Assembly (NCBI GenBank): GCA_043808545.1 | Contig: JAZDEU010000015.1 | Location: 1 to 23,717 of the forward strand | Length of the DNA: 23,717 nucleotides | Direction of reading: 5' to 3' | Source: JAZDEU01 sp043808545 | Lineage (GTDB): Bacteria > Patescibacteriota > Patescibacteriia > JAZDEU01 | Shown here: in pieces, positions 14,442 to 21,789 of the stretch | Numbering within the stretch: position 1 is the first letter of the stretch | Layout: every line of letters begins with the position of its first letter | Program-made: the position numbers and the translations under genes | The notes under the pieces: model-generated | Seen by the model: only the letters and a program-made list of their open reading frames with translations | The model's database searches: none | Told to the model about the DNA's origin: nothing

Positions 14442-16592
14442 CTAATTTCTTATCTCCGCCCCAAATTCTTTTTTTAATTTTTTCACAATCTCAGAAAAAA
14501 TCTTTTTCACTTCCCCATCCGTCAATGTCCTTTCATTACTTAAAAATGTTATATGAAACGCCATGCTCTTTTTATCCTTACCCAGTTTTTCGCTCTCAAA
14601 AATGTCAAACAATTCCACTGATTTTATTAGCTTATCAATACCTAAAATAATTTTCATAATGTCCTTATATAAAATTTTTCTATCAACCGCAATCGCCAAA
14701 TCTCTGATAACAGACGGATATTTCGGCAATTCCTTATATTTTTTCTCTTTGCCTGCCAACTCTACTAATAATTTCAACGACAACTCAAATACAGCAACAC
14801 GCGCATTTTCAATTCCTATCTTTTCCGCAACCGCTGGATTCAATTCTGTTATATAACCCAACTCAATTTTAGATTTTAGATTGATGATTTTAGATTTTCT
14901 ATATGGATGTTGCCAATTATCTGTTATTTCATTCTCAGTAATTTCATATTCAATCCCCAGCTCTTGCAGTAATCCTTCCGCGCTTTCTTTTGCCTTATAA
15001 AAAGGAACTGATTTTTTTTCGGACACAACAATTCCAGAGACAAACTTTTCCTGCCACGGAAGAAAACTTTTTATTCTTAATTCTTTATTCTTAATTCTTG
15101 ATTCTATATCGCCTATCTCATCTTTAAACACTGACCCAATTTCAAACATCTTAAATTTATCAAAATACCGCAGATTATTTTTTCCGTTTTCCAATAAATT
15201 TGGAATCAAAGATGGACGCAATAATGTGTACTCGGATGATATAGGATTTAACAGTTTTAAACATTCCTCTTTTTCCATTCCCAAATTTTCAATTTGTTTT
15301 TCATTAACAAAAGAATAATTGCTGGTCTCCGCCATCCCGAATTCCATACTTAAAATATTTTTTATTTTCCTTTCTAAAATTCTTTCTTTATTCTCTATGG
15401 CAGGTTCAAGTTTAACTTCAGGCATTTGCGGCAAGATATTATCATACCCGTAAATACGCGCAACCTCTTCAACAATGTCGTCAGGAATACTAATATCTCC
15501 AGTCGCCCGCCAAGATGGAACAGAAATTTTAAATATATTTTTTTTATGTTCCACATTGAACCCAAGCGACTCTAAAATTTCTATAACCTGCTTCTCTTTT
15601 ATCTCAACACCAATCTTATTTTGAATATATTCTAATGAAATTTCTATATCTGGACAAACACAAGAATAAGAACTTACATCTGCCAAATCGCTCGAAACGA
15701 CGGATTCAGGAATAATCTCTTTTATTAATTCCACGCATCTCGCCAGCGCCTGCTCGCACAAAGCTGGGTCAAGCCCCTTTTCATAACGGATAACAGCTTC
15801 CGTGCGCAATCCAAGTTTAGCTGATGTTTTTCTATTATTTACTTTATTAAAATTAGCTGATTCTAAAATTATTTCAGTAATATTTTTATCTATCTCGCTA
15901 TTTTCTCCGCCCATAACCCCGGCAATCGCAATCGGATTTTCAGAGTCTGCTATTACTAACATACTATTGTCCAATTTTCTTTCTACACCATCCAATGTAG
16001 TAATTTGTTCATCTTGCACAGCTCTACGAATTACAATCTCAACTTTTGACTTTTGACTTTTGACTTTTGACTTGCTGAAAGCGTGCATCGGCTGTCCCAG
16101 CTCCAACATCACATAATTCGTTATGTCAACAATATTATTTATAGGGCGCATTCCGACAGAACGCAATCTATTTTGCATCCATTGCGGAGATGGTTCTATT
16201 TTAATTCCAGACATAGCTAAAGCCATATATCTGGGACAAAGATCATGATCTTTTATGTTCACACTAATCTCAAAATTTTTACTTGCTTTTTTAGTTATAC
16301 TCTTTATGTCTGAAGTATTATGTCTCCTGCCTGCGCAGGCAGGTAAGTATTTAGTATTAGGAAAAATTGCCGCCACCTCTCTCGCGATTCCATAATGACT
16401 CCACAAATCTGGACGATGGGTTAAAGACTTATTATCAATATCTAAAATAACATCATTTTCTAAATTCTCTCCCTGTTTTTCAATTCCTTCAACCTCAACA
16501 GTTTTCAATGTTAAAGCAATTCCCAATTCTTTAGGGGTTATATTTTTAGGTATTTCAACAAATTGTTTTAACCAATTTAAACTTATTTTCAT
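14442..16592 (-). CDS. pheT: Phenylalanyl-tRNA synthetase beta subunit
   Basis: A 716-residue beta chain of the (alpha-beta)2 enzyme that charges tRNA-Phe. It begins MKISLNWLKQFVEIP and passes straight from VEVEGIEKQ (about 40) to VILDIDNKSLTHRPDLWSHYGIARE. The roughly 100-residue OB-fold tRNA-binding insert of most bacterial PheT is therefore absent, which explains the short length. The B3/B4 editing region (GMRPINNIVDITNYVMLELGQPMHAF, ITTLDG), the B5 domain and the C-terminal anticodon-binding FDX-ACB domain (YPSVIRDLAIAVD to ERTLTDGEV) are present. Two repeat insertions are translated in frame: an 18-bp palindrome (residues 84-89, PACAGR) and four TTTTGAC heptamers (about 175-184). The start lies 1 nt after the pheS stop. 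Confidence 0.95.
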   Translation of the reverse strand: MKISLNWLKQFVEIPKNITPKELGIALTLKTVEVEGIEKQGENLENDVILDIDNKSLTHRPDLWSHYGIAREVAAIFPNTKYLPACAGRRHNTSDIKSITKKASKNFEISVNIKDHDLCPRYMALAMSGIKIEPSPQWMQNRLRSVGMRPINNIVDITNYVMLELGQPMHAFSKSKVKSQKSKVEIVIRRAVQDEQITTLDGVERKLDNSMLVIADSENPIAIAGVMGGENSEIDKNITEIILESANFNKVNNRKTSAKLGLRTEAVIRYEKGLDPALCEQALARCVELIKEIIPESVVSSDLADVSSYSCVCPDIEISLEYIQNKIGVEIKEKQVIEILESLGFNVEHKKNIFKISVPSWRATGDISIPDDIVEEVARIYGYDNILPQMPEVKLEPAIENKERILERKIKNILSMEFGMAETSNYSFVNEKQIENLGMEKEECLKLLNPISSEYTLLRPSLIPNLLENGKNNLRYFDKFKMFEIGSVFKDEIGDIESRIKNKELRIKSFLPWQEKFVSGIVVSEKKSVPFYKAKESAEGLLQELGIEYEITENEITDNWQHPYRKSKIINLKSKIELGYITELNPAVAEKIGIENARVAVFELSLKLLVELAGKEKKYKELPKYPSVIRDLAIAVDRKILYKDIMKIILGIDKLIKSVELFDIFESEKLGKDKKSMAFHITFLSNERTLTDGEVKKIFSEIVKKLKKEFGAEIRN
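16044..16071. repeat. Four tandem TTTTGAC heptamers inside pheT
   Basis: Four exact 7-bp units on the plus strand. Read on the minus strand they encode KSKVKSQKSKV, just after QPMHAF. Similar GTCAAAAGTC words occur in the pheS insert and at 17889-17902, so this is a local repeat family and not a chance run. Confidence 0.85.
16326..16343. repeat. 18-bp palindrome inside pheT
   Basis: A perfect palindrome, CCTGCCTGCGCAGGCAGG, encoding PACAGR (residues 84-89). Its length is a multiple of three and its codons contain no stop in this frame. It is identical to the word inserted in MITE copy 1. Confidence 0.9.
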
Positions 16593-16593
16593 A

Positions 16594-17718
16594 TTAGAAT
16601 TGTTTTAAAAATCTTAAATCTCCGCTTAAAAGCAAGCGAATATCATTAATCCCATATTTCATCATAACAATACGAGTTAATCCTAAACCAAAAGCAAATC
16701 CAGAATATTCATCAGGATCTACTCCTCCATATCGCAAAACATTCGGATGAACCATACCGCAAGGCATAAGCTCAACCCATCCTGAATGTTTGCAAACTGA
16801 ACATCCTTTTCCGTTGCATATCAAACAATTAATATCCAATTCAAAACCAGGCTCAACAAAAGGAAAATATCCAGGTCTTAATCTTACTTTAACATCTTTT
16901 TTAAATATTGCTTTAAGTAATGTCTTCATCGTCGCAATCAAATTCGCAATAGAAATATCTTTATCTACCATTAAACCTTCTACTTGATAAAATGTATGAT
17001 CATGCGACGCATCTGTCGCTTCATTTCTAAAACATCTTCCTGGCACGATAGCTTTAATAGGCGCGCCATACTTCTGCATTCCTCTAACCTGCACAGCGGA
17101 TGTTTGCGTCCTCATCACCATCCTGTTTTCATCGTCACTTTCCCCTACTTTTGACCCTTCGGCAAGCTCAGGGCAGGCTTTTTGACTTTTTCCGCCAGAG
17201 GCGGATTCGCCTTTGGTGGAGACTTTTGACTTAACATAGAATGTATCCTGCATATCGCGCGCCGGATGCCAAGAAGGAATATTTAAAGCCTCAAAATTAT
17301 AATATTCAGATTCAATTTCAGGACCGTCTAAAATCATAAAACCCATAGATGTAAAAATATATTCTATTTCATTTTGCGCTTGAGTTAATGGATGCAGGCT
17401 TCCTCTCTCTTTTTTTTCTAAAGAAGGTATAGATACATCAATCCACTCCCCTTTTAAGCCTTCTTTAGCTTCGCGCTGTTTTATAATATCAGACGCTTTT
17501 TCCAAAGCGCCTTCAATCTCTATTTTCATCTCATTAGCCATTTTTCCGATAGCCTTTTTTTCTTCCAATACTAAATCTGAAATACCGCGTAAAATTTCAG
17601 TGAGTTCTCCTTTTCTTCCTAAATATTTTACTTCTAAATCTTTAAGCGCGTCAGAATTTTTTATTTTTTCTATTTCCTCTATCGCCTTTTCTTTTATTTT
17701 TTTTAATTTATTCTGCAT
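16594..17718 (-). CDS. pheS: Phenylalanyl-tRNA synthetase alpha subunit
   Basis: The catalytic alpha chain, class II synthetase. It has an N-terminal coiled-coil (KLKKIKEKAIEEIEKIK) for tRNA contact, then HPLTQAQNEIEYIFTSMGF (motif 1), HPARDMQDTFYV, RTQTSAVQVRGMQ (motif 2), GRCFRNEATDASHDHTFYQVEG, and GFAFGLGLTRIVMMKYGINDIR (motif 3). The frame is open to ATG 17739, but MQNKLKK at 17718 fits the family N-terminus better. Between DTFYV and RTQTS the family has only a few residues; here about 40 extra residues occur, encoded by a mosaic of three repeat types. The insert lies in a surface loop near the active site. It is followed 1 nt later by pheT, as an operon. Confidence 0.95.
   Translation of the reverse strand: MQNKLKKIKEKAIEEIEKIKNSDALKDLEVKYLGRKGELTEILRGISDLVLEEKKAIGKMANEMKIEIEGALEKASDIIKQREAKEGLKGEWIDVSIPSLEKKERGSLHPLTQAQNEIEYIFTSMGFMILDGPEIESEYYNFEALNIPSWHPARDMQDTFYVKSKVSTKGESASGGKSQKACPELAEGSKVGESDDENRMVMRTQTSAVQVRGMQKYGAPIKAIVPGRCFRNEATDASHDHTFYQVEGLMVDKDISIANLIATMKTLLKAIFKKDVKVRLRPGYFPFVEPGFELDINCLICNGKGCSVCKHSGWVELMPCGMVHPNVLRYGGVDPDEYSGFAFGLGLTRIVMMKYGINDIRLLLSGDLRFLKQF
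17119..17234. repeat. Mosaic repeat insertion inside pheS
   Basis: The segment contains the palindrome TCCGCCAGAGGCGGA (17191-17205), the word CCCTTCGGCAAGCTCAGGG (17155-17173), and GTCAAAA/TTTTGAC words on both sides and between them. On the minus strand all are translated in frame (SKVSTKGESASGG, KACPELAEGSKV). The insert is absent from typical PheS as I recall the family. Confidence 0.8.
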
Positions 17719-17740
17719 AATATACGAACACAATCTCAAA

Positions 17741-17883
17741 ACTCAAATTTCAAAACTCAAACATACAACTTAAAAATGCAAAACTGCATAATAATTTTTC
17801 TATTTCAACTTTAACACATTTAATGTTAAAAAATTCCTAAAAGCATAAAACATCACGAATTTAGTAAATTTTGAAATTTGAGT
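17741..17883. repeat. Inverted repeat around the pheS promoter region
   Basis: ACTCAAATTTCAAAA (17741-17755) is exactly inverted at 17869-17883, with about 113 bp between. The outer flank (17889-17902) carries the TTTTGACTTTTGA word seen in pheT and pheS. The loop region must also contain the pheS promoter, which I could not fix with confidence. Confidence 0.65.
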
Positions 17884-17964
17884 TGTGGTTTTGACTTTTG
17901 ATTTTTAAGATTTGATTTTAAAAAAACAATAAACTTTTTGCGCAATAAAATAAATTTCATAGTC

Positions 17965-18363
17965 TTAATGTCTTTCGTCCATACTAATATGAGTCTTGCG
18001 CGTTGAGCTAAATAAACATTCTAAAACCGTTAAAGCAATAATCAAAAGAAGTAAATTCCACCATGCTAAGTTATTTTTACTTTCTAAAAAAAGCGCGCTA
18101 ATTATTAAAACTGATAATAATAAAGATTGGCGAAAAGAATTTTTAACTTCTTTAAAAACTATTTCTTTCTTTAATATCCGCATTCTTATGCCTAATCCCA
18201 AAATAGCTAGATTTCCTAACAATGCTAAAAATAAACTTAAATAAAAAAATATTAAAGAAATATATCCATTTTCAGGAGGGATATTAAAGATAACAAGCAA
18301 AAACATAGCCCAGCATAAGATCGTCCCTATTATCATTAAACTTAAAAATTGCTTAATATTCAT
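17965..18363 (-). CDS. Small four-TM membrane protein
   Basis: A 132-residue protein with four hydrophobic helices (about 7-27, 37-58, 81-95 and 99-115) and a short basic loop (RMRILKKEIVFKEVKNSFRQ) between the second and third. There is no signal-peptidase site and no catalytic motif. The C-terminus is polar (SSTRKTHISMDERH). It looks like a conserved membrane protein of unknown function, and its place upstream of pheS in the same direction may be accidental. A TATAAT in the tip of the 18368-18487 palindrome lies only 4 nt before the ATG, so the message may be nearly leaderless. Confidence 0.65.
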   Translation of the reverse strand: MNIKQFLSLMIIGTILCWAMFLLVIFNIPPENGYISLIFFYLSLFLALLGNLAILGLGIRMRILKKEIVFKEVKNSFRQSLLLSVLIISALFLESKNNLAWWNLLLLIIALTVLECLFSSTRKTHISMDERH

Positions 18364-18367
18364 CTTA

Positions 18368-18487
18368 ATTATAACACAAATCTACAAATCTCATGCAAAT
18401 CTACAAATATGCAAATACAGCGAATAACTATTTGTGGATTAGCAAATTTGCAGATTTGCATCCTATTTGCGAAATTTGTATTATAAT
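18368..18487. repeat. 120-bp palindrome built from CAAATCTACAAAT words
   Basis: Ends ATTATAACACAAAT and ATTTGTATTATAAT are near-perfect inverted repeats. The interior is made of GCAAAT, CTACAAAT and TTTGCAGATTTGCAT words that pair across the centre. It lies between queA and the small membrane protein gene. Its size and design resemble 10454-10576, but the word is different. Confidence 0.75.
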
Positions 18488-18507
18488 TTTATAGTATCAT
18501 AAAATAC

Positions 18508-19575
18508 TCATATTATCAACATCGCATCTCCGAAGCTAAAAAAACGGTAATTATGCTTTTTGGTCTCATTATAAGCCTTAAAAATAAATTCAGGACAAGC
18601 AAAAGCGCTAACCATTAACAGAAGGCTTGATTTTGGCAAATGAAAATTGGTAATCAGCGCGTCAACAGCTTTAAATTCATAACCAGGATAAATAAATATA
18701 TTTGTCCATCCTTCTTTCGCGCGGAACAAACCATTTTTATCACAAGCCGATTCAAGCGCGCGAGCCGCAGTCGTGCCTACTGCTATAATGCGATGCCCTT
18801 CTTTCTTTGCTTTATTAAAATTATTCGCGGTCTTTTCAGAAATTTTAAAATATTCCGAATGCATTTTATGCTCTTTAAAATTTTCCTCTTGCAATGGTTT
18901 AAAAGTATCTAATCCGACATGCAATGTAATAAAATCAAATTTTATTCCATTCTTTTTTAAGTTTAAAATAAGCTCGGGAGTAAAATGCAAACCTGCCGTA
19001 GGAGCCGCCGCGGAACCTAAAATTTTTGAATAAACAGTTTGATATCTTGTCTTGAAAATTTCAGAATCATCAGCTTTAATATAAGGTGGCAAAGGAATTT
19101 TCCCTATTTCATCTAATTTATCTATTATATTTTTATTAAATTCTACTAAACGAATTCCGTCTTCCATTTCTTTTAATATTTTTGCGCTTATAATTCCCTC
19201 GCCTCTGAGGGGATGGCTAGGGAGAGATTTTCCATCCCAATTTTTTTTAATAAAAATTGCATCTCCTTCTTTTAATTTTTTCGCAGGTCTAACTAAAGCT
19301 TCCCATACTTTCGCGGATTTTTGATGCAATAATAAAATTTCTACTTTCGCGCCAGTAGGTTTATTTCCAAAAATTCTCGCCGCCATAACCTTTGTATTAT
19401 TCGCTGCTAAAATATCATTTTCATTTAAATAATCCGCTATATCATAAAAATGTTTATACTCTATTTTTCCAGTTTTCTTGTGTAAAACCAATAATTTTGA
19501 ATGGTCTCTCGGTTCAGCAGGAGTTTGCGCGATGTATTTTTTAGGTAAATTATAGTTAAAATCTGATAGCTTCAT
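18508..19575 (-). CDS. queA: tRNA preQ1-34 S-adenosylmethionine ribosyltransferase-isomerase
   Basis: A 355-residue QueA. It transfers and isomerises the ribosyl group of S-adenosylmethionine onto preQ1 in tRNA, giving epoxyqueuosine. Family blocks are clear: FNYNLPKKYIAQTPAEPRDHSKLLVL (6-31), DILAANNTKVMAARIFG (54-70), GAKVEILLL, WEALVRPAKKLKEGD (91-105), YQTVYSK, GSAAAPTAGLHFT, LHVGLDTFKP, GTTAARALES and NFHLPKSSLLMLVSAF-like (here SSLLLMVSAF) near the C-terminus. Residues 115-127 (GKSLPSHPLRGEG) are an in-frame repeat insertion in the small beta domain. The next enzyme of the pathway, QueH, is encoded upstream on the same strand. Spacing of 162 bp, with an AT-rich palindrome, separates them. 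Confidence 0.95.
   Translation of the reverse strand: MKLSDFNYNLPKKYIAQTPAEPRDHSKLLVLHKKTGKIEYKHFYDIADYLNENDILAANNTKVMAARIFGNKPTGAKVEILLLHQKSAKVWEALVRPAKKLKEGDAIFIKKNWDGKSLPSHPLRGEGIISAKILKEMEDGIRLVEFNKNIIDKLDEIGKIPLPPYIKADDSEIFKTRYQTVYSKILGSAAAPTAGLHFTPELILNLKKNGIKFDFITLHVGLDTFKPLQEENFKEHKMHSEYFKISEKTANNFNKAKKEGHRIIAVGTTAARALESACDKNGLFRAKEGWTNIFIYPGYEFKAVDALITNFHLPKSSLLLMVSAFACPEFIFKAYNETKKHNYRFFSFGDAMLII
19196..19230. repeat. Repeat encoding SHPLRGEG inside queA
   Basis: The plus-strand word CCCTCGCCTCTGAGGGG, followed by ATGGCTAGGGAGAG, is translated on the minus strand as SLPSHPLRGEG. A diverged relative is in frame in the GH15 gene at 12367-12398. Confidence 0.75.
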
Positions 19576-19585
19576 GCGCGACCAA

Positions 19586-19692
19586 ATTTTTAATTCTAAA
19601 TTTCTAATTTTTAAATAATTTCAAAATTTAAAAATTAAACATTAAAACATTTGAAATTGTTTTGAAATTTAAAATTAAAAATTAAAAATTTT
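19586..19692. repeat. AT-rich palindrome between queA and queH
   Basis: The stretch is made of AAATTTTTAATT, TTTCAAAATTT and their complements, arranged as an imperfect inverted repeat of about 105 bp. It codes for nothing. Like the other gap-filling palindromes, it has its own internal word. Confidence 0.6.
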
Positions 19693-19737
19693 CTTTCCCT
19701 TGCAATGTCGTAAAAAAAACAGGAGGGAACAAAAAAA

Positions 19738-20286
19738 TTATTTTCGCAAATTATTTATTTGCGAAAAAAGGCATCCGCAATAATTTTGCCTGTAAAAATC
19801 ATACTGGCGGGATAATTCTAAACTTTTCTTAAACCCATCTTTCTTTTTAAAATCTGATTCCACAAAATTTACGCCATATTGATCCTGTAATTCAAGTCCT
19901 AAATAATTTATTACCAGCGCGCTTTTATGCGGACTAATCGTTAAAGTCGTCCCGAAAAAATCAAAATTATTCTTTTTCGCGTGTTCTGCTGTCCGTCTTA
20001 ATCTTTCCTCGTAACATATTTTACACCTCTCGCCTCTTTCTGGATCATTTTCTCTTCCTGAAATTTTACCCAGCCAATTTTTAACATCGTAATCACCTGA
20101 CAATAATTTTATTTTTTTCATATCCACGAAATTTTCAAGCTCTCTAAATCGTTTATTATATTCATATTCTGGATGAATATTCGGATTATAAAAAAATAAA
20201 GTTAAATCATAATCTTTTTCTAATAATGTTACAACATAAATTGCGCATGGCGCGCAACAACAATGTAGTAAAAGTTTTTTATTCAT
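19738..20286 (-). CDS. queH: Epoxyqueuosine reductase QueH
   Basis: A 182-residue iron-sulfur enzyme of the QueH (DUF208) family, which reduces epoxyqueuosine to queuosine in tRNA and replaces the unrelated QueG. Hallmarks visible: HCCCAPC at residues 8-14, FFYNPNIHPEYEYNKR, ERCKICYEERLRRTAE, FDFFGTTLTISPHKS and YCGCLFS near the C-terminus. These supply the cysteine ligands for the cluster and metal site. It lies upstream of queA in the same direction, so the last two steps of queuosine synthesis are encoded side by side. No tgt or preQ1 biosynthesis gene is in the window, which fits salvage of a precursor or location elsewhere. The MITE at 20325 sits 39 bp upstream. Confidence 0.95.
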   Translation of the reverse strand: MNKKLLLHCCCAPCAIYVVTLLEKDYDLTLFFYNPNIHPEYEYNKRFRELENFVDMKKIKLLSGDYDVKNWLGKISGRENDPERGERCKICYEERLRRTAEHAKKNNFDFFGTTLTISPHKSALVINYLGLELQDQYGVNFVESDFKKKDGFKKSLELSRQYDFYRQNYCGCLFSQINNLRK

Positions 20287-20324
20287 AATGTAAAATACGA
20301 CTTATCCGTTATATCAGCCGTATA

Positions 20325-20505
20325 TGGACATCACATTATGACTCCGCACTCCATAAACTGTAAAAATTGCGAATAGCTTGTTTTTCGTTTAGGAAAATCC
20401 TCTATGTATCTACTGATACTTATGCGGTTTTCCTAAAACTCTCAAAACTTCGCTATTCATCAATTTTTTCTAGTTTCTAAGCGCGTTTTCATAATATGAT
20501 GTCCA
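20325..20505. mobile_element. MITE copy 2, TA-flanked, 181 bp
   Basis: The same element as at 329-543, in inverted orientation, with TGGACATCACATTATGA at the left tip, a complementary right tip (one mismatch) and TA on both sides (20323-20324 and 20506-20507). It lacks the two 18-bp palindromes of copy 1 and therefore shows the base form. It sits between queH and the GT4 gene and disrupts neither. It may influence queH transcription because it lies directly upstream. Confidence 0.85.
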
Positions 20506-20542
20506 TAAATCCTGTAAAAATAAATTTTTTGATTTTTAACTT

Positions 20543-21781
20543 TTAATTTAACCTATAATAGACCGCTTTAGTCTCGCTAACCATCTTTTCCAAACTAAAA
20601 TCATCCGCCATTTCATAAGATTCTTTTCCCATCTTATCACTTAAAATTTTATTTTTCAATAATATCTTAATCTTTTCCGCCAGCGCATTTTTATCTCTTG
20701 AATTAACTAAAAAACCGTTAACCTTATTTTTTACAATTTCAGGATTTCCACCGACATTAGTCGCGACGATTGGAAGTCCTGCCATAAGCGCTTCAACTAA
20801 TGTATATGCTAATCCCTCTTTTATTGATGGCAGGCAAAAAGCATCAAACGCGCGAAAATATTTATAAGCATCTTGAACTCGCCCTAATATAAAAAAATTA
20901 TTCTGCAGTTTATTATCGCTAATAAGCTTTCTTAACTTATTTTTAAGTTCGCCTTCGCCGATTAAAATAAATAAACAATTCGGCATATCATTTATTATAA
21001 TCTTCGCCGCCTCAATTAAATATTTCAGACCTTTATTTTCATATAAATTCGCAACCGTCCCTATAACTTGCGTTTCTGGTGATTCCAGCGCGACGGCGTT
21101 TTCTGAGTTCCGCGCGGTGGCTCCATTGTCCCACGCCTCAGCGGGGGCTGTGGCGCCTTCTTGCGAATTTTCCACAAATTCCTTTAACTTCCCTCTAGCT
21201 TCAACTTTAGACAATATCTTATCTCTCAAGCTCATATCAATTCCATTATGGATTACAACCATTTTTTCAGCTTTCGCAACTTTTTTTTCCAGCGCTGATT
21301 TGAAATCATAAAATGAAACAGTAATAATTTTATCTCTAAAAAACGAACAAATTTTTTCAGACCATAAATAGAATAAATAAATTAAAATTGATAAATTTTC
21401 ATTAAACACAAAACCATGGGCTGTGTAAACAACTTTTTTCCTGCAAATCCAGCCCGCGAATGTCCCTAATATCCCCGCCTTACTGCTATTTAAATGAATC
21501 GCGTCAGGCTGAAATTTATAAATAATCCTGACCAAACAAAAAAATTCAATAAACTCATGAAATGGATTTATCGCGCGGATTAAATGCTTTTCTCTGAATA
21601 AAGTTAATTTATCAGATTCCAAAACCGCCAGTTTGTTAAACAAGTCATTTTTCTCTGTACCGGCAACTACTCCTATTTCAAACCCTTGCTTCAAAAAACT
21701 ATCAGTCAAATCATAGACATATTTCTGCGCCCCTCCCCACTCACTCTGTGTAACAATATAAAGCACCTTTTTAAGTGTCAT
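20543..21781 (-). CDS. Glycosyltransferase family 4
   Basis: A 412-residue soluble or membrane-associated GT-B enzyme that transfers a sugar from a nucleotide sugar with retention of configuration. The N-terminal acceptor domain carries SEWGGAQKYVYDL (13-25), and the C-terminal donor domain has GTVANLYENKGLKYLIEAA, FILIGEGELKNKLRKL and the EX7E motif in SIKEGLAYTLVEALMAGLP. Residues 207-237 (EGATAPAEAWDNG to ALESPE) lie just before the donor domain. They are encoded by a GC-rich repeat unlike the rest of the gene, and are probably a flexible linker. The enzyme is encoded beside a WecA-like transferase, so a role in polysaccharide or glycolipid synthesis is likely. The sugars are unknown. Confidence 0.9.
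   Translation of the reverse strand: MTLKKVLYIVTQSEWGGAQKYVYDLTDSFLKQGFEIGVVAGTEKNDLFNKLAVLESDKLTLFREKHLIRAINPFHEFIEFFCLVRIIYKFQPDAIHLNSSKAGILGTFAGWICRKKVVYTAHGFVFNENLSILIYLFYLWSEKICSFFRDKIITVSFYDFKSALEKKVAKAEKMVVIHNGIDMSLRDKILSKVEARGKLKEFVENSQEGATAPAEAWDNGATARNSENAVALESPETQVIGTVANLYENKGLKYLIEAAKIIINDMPNCLFILIGEGELKNKLRKLISDNKLQNNFFILGRVQDAYKYFRAFDAFCLPSIKEGLAYTLVEALMAGLPIVATNVGGNPEIVKNKVNGFLVNSRDKNALAEKIKILLKNKILSDKMGKESYEMADDFSLEKMVSETKAVYYRLN
21071..21163. repeat. GC-rich in-frame insertion in the GT4 gene
   Basis: A GC-rich block in an AT-rich gene, with partly self-complementary words (GGCGCCACAGCCCCCGC, CCACCGCGCGGAACTC, CGCCGTCGCGCTGG). On the minus strand it is fully open and encodes the Ala/Glu/Asn-rich residues 207-237. 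No second copy was found in this window. Confidence 0.65.
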
Positions 21782-21789
21782 ATTTTTTT

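Noticed and set aside
16044..16071. Start of a CRISPR array
   Set aside because: The units are 7 bp with no spacers and are translated within pheT.
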